This document shows positions 27,805-36,652 of a stretch of 64,000 nt of DNA, one piece after another (positions within the stretch are counted from its first letter, which is position 1; each line of letters opens with the position of its first letter). This DNA is from Xanthobacteraceae bacterium (GTDB taxonomy: Bacteria; Pseudomonadota; Alphaproteobacteria; Rhizobiales; Xanthobacteraceae). Where the stretch lies: NCBI GenBank assembly GCA_028290465.1, contig JAQGJU010000033.1:1-64000 (forward strand), written 5' to 3'. The translations under genes were made by a program, and so were the position numbers. The notes under the pieces were generated by a model. That model ran no database searches. It worked only from the letters and a program-made list of their open reading frames with translations, and was not told where the DNA came from.

Positions 27805-28719
27805 ATGACTAACGCGCATGTTACTGCCCTCCGCAGTATCGAGATCGGCACCACCCATATCGACGTGGCGCTGAAATTCTACACCGAGGTTTGGCAACTG
27901 GAATCCGTCGCCGAGGCCAAGGGCACGCATTATCTGCGCGGCACTGGGCCCTATCATCATATCCTGGCGCTCCGGCCGACGGACAAGACCGGCGTGGTGC
28001 GCGTCGTGTTCGACGCCAAGGACCGCGCCAGTGTCGATGCTCTATTCGGGCAAGCCAAGCAGAATGGCGCGCTGAAACTCGATCCGCCGGCAGCGCTGAA
28101 AACGCCGGGCGGCGGCTACGGCTTTGGCTGCCAGGATCCGGAAGGACGCAACTACGCTGTGGTGTGCGAGGTCGCTGATCACGCCGATGGCAGCGACAAA
28201 CCGGACCGGCCGCGCAAGCTGTCTCACATCAATCTCAACACCCGCGACAACGATGTGTCGTTCGCGTTCCTGCGCGATGCGTTCGGCTTCGCGCTGTCGG
28301 ACCAGACCGGCAAGTTCCGCTTCGTGCGCTGCAATGCCGATCATCACAGCATGGTGCTGTGCTTCTCCGATGCGCCGACGCTGAACCATATCGCGTTCGA
28401 AATGCCGGACATCGACTCGATCATGCGCGGCGCCGGACGCCTGCGAGACCACGGCTATCCGGTCGAATGGGGACCGGGGCGTCACGGGCCGGGCAGCAAC
28501 GTGTTCTGCTATTTCTGCGGCCCGGAGGAAGTCGTGATCGAATACACCGGCGATATGCAGCAGATCGACGATAGCCACAAGGTCGGCATGCCGCCGGACT
28601 GGAAATGGCCGCCGCGCCGGCTCGACCGCTGGGGCGTCTGTGATTTTCCGAGCCTGCGGGTCGAACGCGCGCAGCACATGTTCGGATTCACTGAAGATGG
28701 CTATCGTATCCACGGCTGA
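27805..28719 (+). CDS. VOC-family extradiol dioxygenase-like protein
   Basis: The 304-residue protein has two vicinal-oxygen-chelate modules. In the C-terminal half, KLSHINLNT, LNHIAFEMPD and VVIEYTGDM supply the His-His-Glu set used for Fe(II) or Mn(II) in extradiol ring-cleaving dioxygenases. It is similar in plan to the VOC protein at 33317-34240. Its neighbours are amidohydrolases and alpha/beta hydrolases that commonly process ring-fission products. Confidence 0.87.
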   Translation: MTNAHVTALRSIEIGTTHIDVALKFYTEVWQLESVAEAKGTHYLRGTGPYHHILALRPTDKTGVVRVVFDAKDRASVDALFGQAKQNGALKLDPPAALKTPGGGYGFGCQDPEGRNYAVVCEVADHADGSDKPDRPRKLSHINLNTRDNDVSFAFLRDAFGFALSDQTGKFRFVRCNADHHSMVLCFSDAPTLNHIAFEMPDIDSIMRGAGRLRDHGYPVEWGPGRHGPGSNVFCYFCGPEEVVIEYTGDMQQIDDSHKVGMPPDWKWPPRRLDRWGVCDFPSLRVERAQHMFGFTEDGYRIHG

Positions 28720-28725
28720 TGCGGG

Positions 28726-29904
28726 TCACACATACCTTCCAGCCGCATGGCCGGACGACCACGCCCATTGAAAATTAAACCCGCCCAAGTGACCGGTGAC
28801 GTCGACCACCTCGCCGACGAAATACAGGCCCGGCACTTTCTTCGCCTCGAACGTCTTCGACGACAGTTCGTCGGTATCGACGCCGCCCAACGTCACCTCG
28901 GCGGTGCGATAGCCTTCGGTGCCGCTCGGCGTCACCTGCCAATGGTTGACCGCTCTGGCAACGCCTTGCAGCTGCTTGTCGGAAAAATCCGCCATGCGGG
29001 CCGGCCCGCCGCATGTTTCAGCGATCTTCTGCGCCAACCGCTTCGGCAGCAGACCGCCGAGCGCGGTGGCGAGTTCCTGCTTGGCATGATCGCGGCGCAT
29101 TTGTTTCAGTGCCGCCAGCGCGTCGGTGCCGGGCAAGAGATCGATCTCGATCTCGCGACCGTCCTGCCAATAGGACGAGATCTGCAAAATCGAAGGACCG
29201 CTGAGGCCCCGGTGGGTAAACAGCAGACCCTCGGCGAACCGCGCCGTACCGCAGCTCACCACCGCGTCGACCGAGACGCCGGCCAGATCCGTGAGCTGCG
29301 CCAGCAGCACGGCATCGAACGTCAACGGCACCAGCGCGGCACGCGGCGGCACCAAGCGCAATCCGAATTCCTGCGCGACCCGGTAGCCAAAGCCGCTGGC
29401 GCCGATCTTCGGGATCGACGGACCACCGGTCGCCACCACCACCGCGTGGCCACGATATTCGGACTCGTCGGTCGTGACCGTGAAGCCATCCTCGGTCTTG
29501 GTTACGGATTGAACGCGGCTGCCAAGCCGCAGGTGCGCGCCGGCGTTCTTGGCTTCGGCGACCAGCATGTCGATGATCTGTTTCGACGAGCCGTCGCAGA
29601 ACAATTGGCCGAGCGTCTTCTCGTGATAGGCGATGCCATAGCGCTCGACCAGCGCGACAAAGTCGTGCTGCGTGTAGCTGCTGAGCGCCGACTTGCAGAA
29701 ATGCGGGTTATTCGACAGGAAGTTCGCCGGCCCCGTATGCCGATTGGTGAAATTGCACCGCCCGCCGCCCGAGATGCGGATCTTTTCGGCCGGCGTCCGG
29801 CCCTGCTCCAGCACCAGCACCGAGCGGCCGCGCTGGCCCGCAATGGCCGCGCACATCAGGCCGGCGCCGCCCGCGCCCAGGATGATCACGTCGTAAGGTG
29901 TCAA
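28726..29904 (-). CDS. HI0933-family NAD(P)/FAD-dependent oxidoreductase
   Basis: The 392-residue flavoprotein has the FAD-binding YDVIILGAGGAGLMCAA at its N-terminus, the family motif RISGGGRCNFTN, and GLYFVGEVVDVTGHLGGFN near the C-terminus. No ATG lies near the true start. I chose the TTG at 29904, which precedes TPYDVIILG and has AGGA six bases upstream. The same frame is open much further upstream but without similarity. It lies on the strand opposite the catabolic genes and is probably unrelated to them. Confidence 0.9.
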   Translation of the reverse strand: MTPYDVIILGAGGAGLMCAAIAGQRGRSVLVLEQGRTPAEKIRISGGGRCNFTNRHTGPANFLSNNPHFCKSALSSYTQHDFVALVERYGIAYHEKTLGQLFCDGSSKQIIDMLVAEAKNAGAHLRLGSRVQSVTKTEDGFTVTTDESEYRGHAVVVATGGPSIPKIGASGFGYRVAQEFGLRLVPPRAALVPLTFDAVLLAQLTDLAGVSVDAVVSCGTARFAEGLLFTHRGLSGPSILQISSYWQDGREIEIDLLPGTDALAALKQMRRDHAKQELATALGGLLPKRLAQKIAETCGGPARMADFSDKQLQGVARAVNHWQVTPSGTEGYRTAEVTLGGVDTDELSSKTFEAKKVPGLYFVGEVVDVTGHLGGFNFQWAWSSGHAAGRYV

Positions 29905-30042
29905 AATCCGTCCTGCGATTCGTCGGCCCGCACGAGCGGGTTCGCGGCTCAAAGAACACTTTCCGGGCCGGCCGCCAAGGTACGGTTTGGCAAGGTCTGG
30001 CGGGCAGGATGAGGCACCACGCGAGTCGTAGGATCTAAGCGC

Positions 30043-30750
30043 TTGAGCAACTGGCGGGCCGACAAGAACGCGAAGGCGCTGGAGCGGCTGCTGCGCAGCC
30101 TGCCGGCCGTGTTCCCGGCCGCCGTGCGCGTCCATGCGCTGGCCCGGCCGCTGATCCCGCCGATGCCGCGTCGCGCCGTCGAATCCTATTGGCGACACCA
30201 TCCGGCGCGCGCCGACAAGATCGCCCGCGCCCTGGCGAGGCGCAGCGGCGCGCCGGACGGCTGGACGTGGCAGCTTGGCGACGGCGGCAGCTTCCGCGTA
30301 CCGCCGCTGCCGTTCCGCGATCCGGCGCACGCCAAAGGTCCTGGCCATTGCTGCGTATGCGGGCAACCGGTGTACCGGTTTGGCTGGCATTGCGACCTGT
30401 GGGGCGACGGCGCGCCGAACAAACGCGCCTCTTGGCACAGCGCCTGCGTGGCGGCCTGGAAGCTGTGGAACGCGCCGAGCGAACACGTGATGCATCTCAA
30501 GCGCATGCAGCAGCATCGCTGCCGCGTGACTGGCGGCCGGCTGTGGAAGACCGCCGAGATCGATCACCGCGTCCCGCTGTTTCGCGTATGGCGCAATCAC
30601 CGCGCCGAACCGTGGCCGGTGCTGCTCGGCTATTGGGGCCTGCCGAACCTGCAGGTCATCAACCGGCCGGCGCATGTCGAGAAATGCGCGCAGGAGGCCG
30701 GCGAGCGCACGATGCAGATCGCGCCGGCGACGCCGGAACCGTTCGGCTAG
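30043..30750 (+). CDS. HNH-endonuclease-like protein
   Basis: The 235-residue protein starts with TTG (AGGA upstream). The C-terminal part looks like an HNH fold: CCVCGQPV and a later SWHSAC as possible zinc ligands, RCRVTGGRLWKTAEIDHRVPLF with the Asp-His pair, and LPNLQVINRPAHVEKC with the Asn and second His. The N-terminal 90 residues are Arg/Pro-rich. HNH proteins of this sort range from DNA nucleases to phage or mobile-element proteins. Nothing nearby points to a defence or mobile context. Confidence 0.6.
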   Translation: MSNWRADKNAKALERLLRSLPAVFPAAVRVHALARPLIPPMPRRAVESYWRHHPARADKIARALARRSGAPDGWTWQLGDGGSFRVPPLPFRDPAHAKGPGHCCVCGQPVYRFGWHCDLWGDGAPNKRASWHSACVAAWKLWNAPSEHVMHLKRMQQHRCRVTGGRLWKTAEIDHRVPLFRVWRNHRAEPWPVLLGYWGLPNLQVINRPAHVEKCAQEAGERTMQIAPATPEPFG

Positions 30751-30889
30751 CGCATTTTCCGGGGACGCGCTGTAGATGCCCGGTTAGGTTGAACCGAAAT
30801 GGTTCTTGTTTTTCCGACGTGACGCATGTCTTTGTCGGCGAACCAATACCCATTTCGCCGGGGCATGTGCAAAAAGGGGAAGCGTTCAG

Positions 30890-31882
30890 ATGCGTCATTT
30901 GATCCACGCCTATACGTCTCGCAGCTTTAAATCGGTGTACCGGATCCTGGCCGCCGCTGTCGCGCTGGCGATGCCCGGTGCCTCGCCACTGCTGGCCGCC
31001 GAGTACCCGGACCATCCGGTCGAGATCACGGTGACGTTCGCGCCCGGCGGCACGCCGGACATCCTGGCCCGCGCTCTGTCGGAAGGTCTGTCCGCCACCC
31101 TCAAGCAGCCCGTCATCGTCGTGAACAAGCTCGGCGCTGGCGGCGCCATCGGCGCGGCTTCCGTCGCGCGCGGCAAGCCGGACGGCTATTCACTGCTGTT
31201 CGCGCCGGCGCTCGTGCAATCGGTGGTGCCTATCGTGCAGCCCAATGCCGGCTACGACGCACAGTCGCTGGTGCCGATCTGCCAGACCTTCGAAACCCAG
31301 ATGGCGCTGATCGTGAAGCCGGACTCGCCGTACCGTACCGTCGGCGATTTGATAAAGGCCGCAAAGGAAAACCCCGGCAAGCTCAGCTATGGCCATGCTG
31401 GCACCGGCTCGATCCCGCATCTTTCGATGATCGAATTGGCCAGCCTGACCAAGACCGACTTCAACGTGATCCCATACAAGGGCGATGCCGAAGTCCCGCC
31501 GTCGGTGCTCGGCGGCCACACCGATTTCGGGCCTATGACATTGAGCTCGGTACCGAAGGGCGCGGTGCGGATCATCGGCATCTTCGCTGATGCGCGCAAT
31601 CCGGCGATCCCGGAGGTGCCGACCGTCAAGGAGCAGGGCTTCGATGTCGCGCCGACCAGCTTCGGCGGTCTGTATGGGCCGGCCGGCCTGCCGGACGACA
31701 TCAAATCGACGCTGGAGAAGGCCTGCAAGACGGCGGCCGAGCGCCAGATCTATGTCGACACCGCCAAGCGCAGCTTCCTGGGCGCCGAGCTTTACACCGG
31801 CTCGGCGGCGTTCGCGGCGCGTCTGAAGAAGGACGTTAACGATAAGAAGGCGCTGCTCAAGACGCTGGGTTTTCCGAAATAG
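30890..31882 (+). CDS. Bug-family tripartite tricarboxylate transporter binding protein
   Basis: The 330-residue periplasmic binding protein has a signal peptide to about residue 38 (PLLAA). The Bug motifs are EITVTFAPGGTPDILARAL, VVNKLGAGGAIGAA and GKPDGYSLLF. AAGGGGA lies upstream of the ATG at 30890. Such proteins bind carboxylated solutes. No TctA/TctB membrane genes are in the window, so it either works with a remote transporter or acts as a sensor. It begins a plus-strand series with a GlcG-like protein, hydrolases and a VOC protein. Confidence 0.92.
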   Translation: MRHLIHAYTSRSFKSVYRILAAAVALAMPGASPLLAAEYPDHPVEITVTFAPGGTPDILARALSEGLSATLKQPVIVVNKLGAGGAIGAASVARGKPDGYSLLFAPALVQSVVPIVQPNAGYDAQSLVPICQTFETQMALIVKPDSPYRTVGDLIKAAKENPGKLSYGHAGTGSIPHLSMIELASLTKTDFNVIPYKGDAEVPPSVLGGHTDFGPMTLSSVPKGAVRIIGIFADARNPAIPEVPTVKEQGFDVAPTSFGGLYGPAGLPDDIKSTLEKACKTAAERQIYVDTAKRSFLGAELYTGSAAFAARLKKDVNDKKALLKTLGFPK

Positions 31883-32014
31883 CGCACAGTCCGGCGTGAC
31901 CTCGACGAGGCGTCGGAGCATTTTCCGGCGAACCATCTTCGACATCGATCAAGAAATCGATCAAAAGGTCGCCGGCTATCACGTCGACCTCGTGAATAAA
32001 CAAGGATCGCCAAA

Positions 32015-32440
32015 ATGACCGATACGACCGCTTCGCTCAAACTGACACATGAAGGCGCCATGCGGCTGCTCAATGCGGCCATCGCCAAGGCGAAGGACAT
32101 GGCCGTGCCGCAATGCATTTCCATCGTCGATGCGGGTGGCCATTTGCTGGCGCTGACTCGCATGGACGGCGCCTTCGCGCTATCGATCGAGACATCGCTG
32201 AAGAAGGCGATGACGGCGGCGTCCTATGGCGAGCCGACCGGCAATATCGCGGCCGGCATCGACATCAAGCTGGCGATCGCCACCGAGGGTAAGCGCATCA
32301 ACCTGCCGGGCGGCCTGCCGATCATCGTCGACGGCCATCTGATCGGCGGCATCGGGGTCGGCTCCGGCACCGGCGAGCAGGATCGCCAGGTCGCCAACGC
32401 GGCGCTGGCCACGCTCAAAGGCGCCAAACAGTTCGCATAA
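32015..32440 (+). CDS. GlcG/HbpS-family heme-binding-like protein
   Basis: The 141-residue protein matches the GlcG/HbpS family: MAVPQCISIVDAGGHLLALTRMDGA, INLPGGLPIIVDGHLIGGIGVGSGTGEQD and a C-terminal helix. Members bind heme, cobalamin or flavin-like ligands, or act as accessory proteins in catabolic operons. It is encoded between a Bug protein and an alpha/beta hydrolase, and its exact role is unknown. Confidence 0.9.
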   Translation: MTDTTASLKLTHEGAMRLLNAAIAKAKDMAVPQCISIVDAGGHLLALTRMDGAFALSIETSLKKAMTAASYGEPTGNIAAGIDIKLAIATEGKRINLPGGLPIIVDGHLIGGIGVGSGTGEQDRQVANAALATLKGAKQFA

Positions 32441-32458
32441 AGCTAAGACCCGAACCGG

Positions 32459-33283
32459 ATGACCGCCATGGAAAGCAAATACTTCAGCTTCGAGGATCAC
32501 CGCGTCCATTACTTCGAAGGCGGCAGCGGCCTGCCGATCCTGATGCTGCATGGCGTCGGGCCCGGGACTTCCATCATGGGGAACTTCCAGCCGGTGCTGG
32601 AACCGATGGCCGCGCGATTTCATATCTTCGCGATGGACCTGATCGGCTTCGGCAATTCCGATCGCAAGAAGACCGCGCCGTATTTCGACGCTGACCTGTG
32701 GCTACGCCAAGCCCTGGCGCTGATCGACAAGATGCCGGCGGGTCCGATCGGCATCGCCGGTCATTCGTTCGGCGGCGCGCTGGCGATGAAGCTCGCGTCG
32801 CGCTCGGACCGCATCGCCAAGGTGATGACCTCCAGTTCGATCGGCGCGCCCTACAAGCTCAATGAGGCGCTTGACCGATTTTGGACGATCCCGGCGGACC
32901 GCGCGGCATTGCGCAAAAGCATGGAGCGCATGGTGGATTCGCCCGCCGCGCTGACCGACGCGATGATCGAAGGACGTTGGGATCTGCTCGCGCAGCCCGG
33001 CTATTCCGACTTTTTCGCCGAGATGTTCGCGCCGCCGCGGCAGCGTTTCATCGACGCCGGCGTGCTGACCGACGAAGAGATCGGCGGGCTGAAGGTCGGC
33101 CTGCTGATGCTGCACGGCCGCAACGACCAGGGATGTCCCGCCGAACAGACCACGCTCAAGGTCGCGGAACGCGTGCCGACGGCCGATGTCGTTCTGCTCG
33201 GCCGCTGCGGCCATAACCTGCCGCGCGAGCGCAGCGCGGCGTATCTCGATGCGGCGTTCCGCTTCTTCGCGCCGCATTCTTAA
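32459..33283 (+). CDS. Alpha/beta hydrolase, ring-fission-product hydrolase-like
   Basis: The 274-residue protein has the alpha/beta hydrolase fold: oxyanion-region HGVGPGTS, nucleophile elbow GHSFGG, and a C-terminal HGRNDQGCP with the acid and GRCGHNLPRE with the catalytic His. The pattern recalls meta-cleavage compound hydrolases (MhpC/BphD type). An alternative ATG lies three codons in. It sits between the GlcG-like gene and a VOC dioxygenase-like gene, which supports a role after ring cleavage. Confidence 0.87.
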   Translation: MTAMESKYFSFEDHRVHYFEGGSGLPILMLHGVGPGTSIMGNFQPVLEPMAARFHIFAMDLIGFGNSDRKKTAPYFDADLWLRQALALIDKMPAGPIGIAGHSFGGALAMKLASRSDRIAKVMTSSSIGAPYKLNEALDRFWTIPADRAALRKSMERMVDSPAALTDAMIEGRWDLLAQPGYSDFFAEMFAPPRQRFIDAGVLTDEEIGGLKVGLLMLHGRNDQGCPAEQTTLKVAERVPTADVVLLGRCGHNLPRERSAAYLDAAFRFFAPHS

Positions 33284-33316
33284 ACATCGTTTCGTATCGA
33301 TATCTCTGGAGCCGTG

Positions 33317-34240
33317 ATGATCCCCGTTCGCCGTATCGGCCATGCCACTTTCGAGACGCCCGACCTGGAGCGGTCGATCGACTACTACACTGACTATCTC
33401 GGGCTCTCGACCGTGACCCGCGACAAGGACAGCGTCTATCTGGCGTGTCCGTCGGACTATCATTCGGTTGTGCTGAATCGCGCGAGCGCCGCGCGGTGCA
33501 GCAAGTTGTCGCTGCAATTGGCAACCGACGCCGATCTCGACGGTTTTGCCCGACACGCAAAGTCCCTCGGCGTCGCCGTCACGCGCCGCACCGATCCGGA
33601 GCCGGATGTGACCGATGTCGTATCGCTCACCGATCCGTCCGGGCTGACGATTGATCTGTTTCGCGGCCGCACCGTGCCGGCGGCCCGCGCGCCGCAACAG
33701 GGCGTCGTGCCGCGCAAGCTCGGCCACATCGCTTTCTTCACCGCCGATATCCAGAAGACCGTGAAGTTCTATGAGAGCGTGTTCGGCTTCAAGGTATCGG
33801 ATTGGATCGGCGACTTCTTCGTATTCATGCGCTGCAATCCGGACCACCACAGCGTGAACTTCTTCAGCGGTCCGAACGGCGGCATGCACCACATCGCGTT
33901 CGAGCTGAACGACTGGAACCACGTCAAGGAAGCCTGCGACCTGTTGCCGGATCGCGGGCTCGAGCTGGTGTGGGGACCGGGCCGTCACGGCCCCGGACAC
34001 AATATCTATACCTATCATCTCAATCCGGACGGCCACACCATTGAGATGTTCACTGAGCTCGACACCATGAGCGACGAGAATCTCGGCTATTTCGATCCGC
34101 GGCCCTGGCACAAGGACCGGCCGCAGCGGCCGAAGGTCTGGGAGCCCAATCTGATGGCCCGGAATTTCTGGGGCATCACCAAGCCGGAGCCGAAGAGCCG
34201 TCCGGCCGAGAACACCGCATTCATCAAGACAGGTCGCTAA
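33317..34240 (+). CDS. VOC-family extradiol dioxygenase-like protein
   Basis: The 307-residue, two-module VOC protein carries the metal set KLGHIAFFTAD, MHHIAFELND and HTIEMFTELD (His, His, Glu) in the C-terminal half. It is related to catechol 2,3-dioxygenase and 2,3-dihydroxybiphenyl dioxygenase. The ATG at 33317 follows CTGGAG. It is a paralogue in layout of the gene at 27805-28719. It is 33 bp after one alpha/beta hydrolase and 1 bp before another, so the three are one transcription unit. Confidence 0.88.
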   Translation: MIPVRRIGHATFETPDLERSIDYYTDYLGLSTVTRDKDSVYLACPSDYHSVVLNRASAARCSKLSLQLATDADLDGFARHAKSLGVAVTRRTDPEPDVTDVVSLTDPSGLTIDLFRGRTVPAARAPQQGVVPRKLGHIAFFTADIQKTVKFYESVFGFKVSDWIGDFFVFMRCNPDHHSVNFFSGPNGGMHHIAFELNDWNHVKEACDLLPDRGLELVWGPGRHGPGHNIYTYHLNPDGHTIEMFTELDTMSDENLGYFDPRPWHKDRPQRPKVWEPNLMARNFWGITKPEPKSRPAENTAFIKTGR

Positions 34241-34241
34241 C

Positions 34242-35108
34242 ATGCAAAAAGAAGTCACGTTCGAATCCGCCGGCCTGAAGCTCGCCGGCACGCTGCACCG
34301 TCCCGACGACATGAAGCCCGGCGAAAAGCGCCCAGCGTTCCTGGTGCTGCATGGTTTCGGCAGCAACCGCGGCAGCCGCAGCTGCGCGGTGCCGGCCAAG
34401 ATGTTGGAGGACTGGGGTTATGTGGTGCTGCGCTTCGACATGCGCGGCTGCGGCCAGAGCGGGGGGGAGCACTCCCGCGTCATCTGCCTGCAGCAGGTCG
34501 ACGACACCCGCAATGCGCTGACCTTCCTGGCCGCGCAGGACGGCGTCGATGCCGACCGCCTCGGCTGCATGGGCACCAGCTTCGGGGCCGCCGTCACCGT
34601 TTATGCGGCGGGCGTCGATCAGCGCGTCAAGGCTGCGATCTCATGTGGCGGTTGGGGCGATGGCGAGGAGAAGTTCAAGCGCCAGCACAGCGCGCCCGGC
34701 GCCTGGGAGAAGTTCTCGGCCATGATGGAAAAGGGCCGCCAGATGAAGGCGAAGGGCGAAACCCTGATGGTGCCGCGCTTCGACATCGTGCCGATCAAGC
34801 CCGAGCTGCGCAATCACCTGGCGACGGATTCCATCATGGAATTCCCCTTCGACACGGTCGAAAGCATGTACGAATTTCGCGCCATCGACGTGGTCGGCAA
34901 TGTCGCGCCCCGCGCCCTGATGCTGCTGCACGGCTCACGCGACTCGGTGACGCCGACGCAACAGTCGATCGACCTGTTCGGCGCGGCCGGCGATCCGACC
35001 GACCTGCATCTGATCGCCGGCGTCGATCATTTCATGCTGGCCGAGAGCGATCCGCTGGTGGTCGCGCTGGTGCGCAACTGGCTCGGCAAGCATCTGCCGT
35101 TGAATTGA
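34242..35108 (+). CDS. Alpha/beta hydrolase (dienelactone hydrolase/S9-like)
   Basis: The 288-residue hydrolase has HGFGSNRG, FDMRGCGQSGG, the nucleophile elbow GTSFGAA and a C-terminal GVDHFMLAESDP with the probable catalytic His. It starts 1 bp after the VOC gene and is probably translationally coupled. It is likely an esterase or lactonase acting on a catabolic intermediate. Confidence 0.85.
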   Translation: MQKEVTFESAGLKLAGTLHRPDDMKPGEKRPAFLVLHGFGSNRGSRSCAVPAKMLEDWGYVVLRFDMRGCGQSGGEHSRVICLQQVDDTRNALTFLAAQDGVDADRLGCMGTSFGAAVTVYAAGVDQRVKAAISCGGWGDGEEKFKRQHSAPGAWEKFSAMMEKGRQMKAKGETLMVPRFDIVPIKPELRNHLATDSIMEFPFDTVESMYEFRAIDVVGNVAPRALMLLHGSRDSVTPTQQSIDLFGAAGDPTDLHLIAGVDHFMLAESDPLVVALVRNWLGKHLPLN

Positions 35109-35112
35109 GTCG

Positions 35113-36156
35113 TTAGAAACTCTCAGGCACGGCCACGCCGAATTCCGTCGCGACGCGGCGGAATTCGGCGAAGGCCGCGGCCGGCACCGGAATGCCCGTC
35201 GCTCGCCGCTTATCCATCTCGCGGTCGCCGCGCTCGCCCGGCATCAGGATCTCATTAAAGCCGACGCCCAGCGGCGTGCCTTTAATCGCCGTAACCAGAT
35301 GATCGACATTCGCGCAAAACACGTCGAGTTCGACAAAGGCCGCGATATCGATCGCCAGGATCAGCGCATTCTGGCGATGCACCGTGTCGGCGCCGTCCAG
35401 CACTTTCGCCAAGATCGGATTATCGGCCAGCAGGCTGGTCAGGCATTCGATCATCAACGACAGGCCGGCGCCCTTCGGCCCGCCGAGCGGCAACGGCATG
35501 ACGGCCGCGGCGGAGTCCGTGGTCGGCGCGCCGGCGGCGTCGATCGCCCAGCCGGGCTCGAGCGCCTTGCCGGCCTTTTTCATTAACATCAGCTTGCCGA
35601 ATGAGATCACACTGGTCGCGATGTCGAGCACCAGCGGCTCGCCGTGGCCACGCGGCACCGCGATACAGAACGGGCTGGTCGAGACGCTGGCCGTGCCGGA
35701 GCCGTGATACGGCATCATCGGAAGGGACGCCGCCGCGATCAGCGCCGCGCAGCCCTGCCGCGCAATATCGCGCGCGTAGAAGCCGAGCGCCGCCGTATGC
35801 GTGGTGCGCGCCACCACGGCGAACCCGGCGCCGGCCTCGCGCGCTTTGCGCACCGCATGGCCAGATGCGAACCGCATCGCGACCGGGCCGGACGCCCGGT
35901 CGGCGTCGATCGACACCGTCGCGGCGGTTTCCTTGCGTACGCTGAACTGCGGCTTCGGATTGAGCACGCCCTTGCGAATCATGTCGGCATACCACGGCAC
36001 GCGCGAAATGCCGTGCGAGTCGACGCCGCGGAGATTAGCCCAGATCAGCGCCTCGGCCAGCGTTGCGGCATCGGCGCCCGACATGCCGGCACGGACGAAC
36101 AGGTCCTGCGTCAGACGTGTCAGGGTATCCGGCGGAATCGTCACGGAATTCGACAT
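35113..36156 (-). CDS. Ldh-family (malate/L-sulfolactate-type) NAD(P)-dependent oxidoreductase
   Basis: The 347-residue protein matches the Ldh_2 family: ANLRGVDSHGISRVPWYADMI near the N-terminus, LDIATSVISFGKLMLMKKAGK, and PLGGPKGAGLSLMIECLTSLLA. Members oxidise 2-hydroxy acids such as malate, sulfolactate, ureidoglycolate or 2,3-diketogulonate. It converges on the hydrolase gene with 4 bp between. Upstream is a 496-bp gap facing an ABC transporter operon. Confidence 0.9.
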   Translation of the reverse strand: MSNSVTIPPDTLTRLTQDLFVRAGMSGADAATLAEALIWANLRGVDSHGISRVPWYADMIRKGVLNPKPQFSVRKETAATVSIDADRASGPVAMRFASGHAVRKAREAGAGFAVVARTTHTAALGFYARDIARQGCAALIAAASLPMMPYHGSGTASVSTSPFCIAVPRGHGEPLVLDIATSVISFGKLMLMKKAGKALEPGWAIDAAGAPTTDSAAAVMPLPLGGPKGAGLSLMIECLTSLLADNPILAKVLDGADTVHRQNALILAIDIAAFVELDVFCANVDHLVTAIKGTPLGVGFNEILMPGERGDREMDKRRATGIPVPAAAFAEFRRVATEFGVAVPESF

Positions 36157-36652
36157 GCGGCCTCATCGAAAGGGCATACGTTCGTGGTGACCTGTAGGCC
36201 CAGGCCCGACACGCGGCAAGCGCAAGACCGCAAGAATCAGCCCCCGCCCATACCGGGTTCGGTGAACTTCTATCGATTGCCCGCCAAAATAGCCAAGACG
36301 TGGCGCACGCTGGAAAGCGGACTCCGGAACGGCGCGCAGCGACACGCAACGCTGCATTGCTTTCCCCGCATGACAATCATGCCGCCGAATTCGCATGCAC
36401 GCATGCCGTTTCGTTGGGCAAGCCAGACCTCGTGTTCTGCGCATCTTCCGCGTATCGACGTAATTTCCAGCATCGGCGATAGTTTTTGATCGAGGGTATT
36501 CGGCCGCGCTTTCAACGAACGCATCATAAAGCATCGATCATCGCCCATTCTTCCGGCTTGCCCGAAAACGAAAAGATGATTTGCTTTTGATCCATACGGA
36601 GCCTGCAGCGGCGCGCCAGCGCGCGGTTACCCGAGGCAGTGAAAGGGTCGCA
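36157..36652. other. Divergent intergenic region, Ldh gene / ABC importer
   Basis: No gene is supported in these 496 bp. Frames on both strands are short and without ribosome binding sites. The one notable sequence is the inverted repeat GCATG-ACAAT-CATGC at 36368-36382, whose 11-base core also occurs at 51880-51890. The region should contain the promoters of both flanking units. Confidence 0.5.
36368..36382. promoter_or_regulatory. Candidate operator, palindrome with ATGACAATCAT core
   Basis: GCATG and CATGC flank ACAAT as a perfect 5-bp inverted repeat. The central ATGACAATCAT is identical to 51880-51890 in the other divergent catabolic region. It lies 212 bp before the Ldh gene and 271 bp before the ABC operon, which is rather far for either start codon, so I rate it low. 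Confidence 0.35.

Noticed and set aside
32702-34399. 565-codon minus-strand open frame
   Set aside because: Shadow of the alpha/beta hydrolase and VOC genes on the plus strand.
35644-36489. 281-codon plus-strand frame across the Ldh upstream region
   Set aside because: Mostly a shadow of the Ldh gene, with no ribosome binding site and no recognisable domain.
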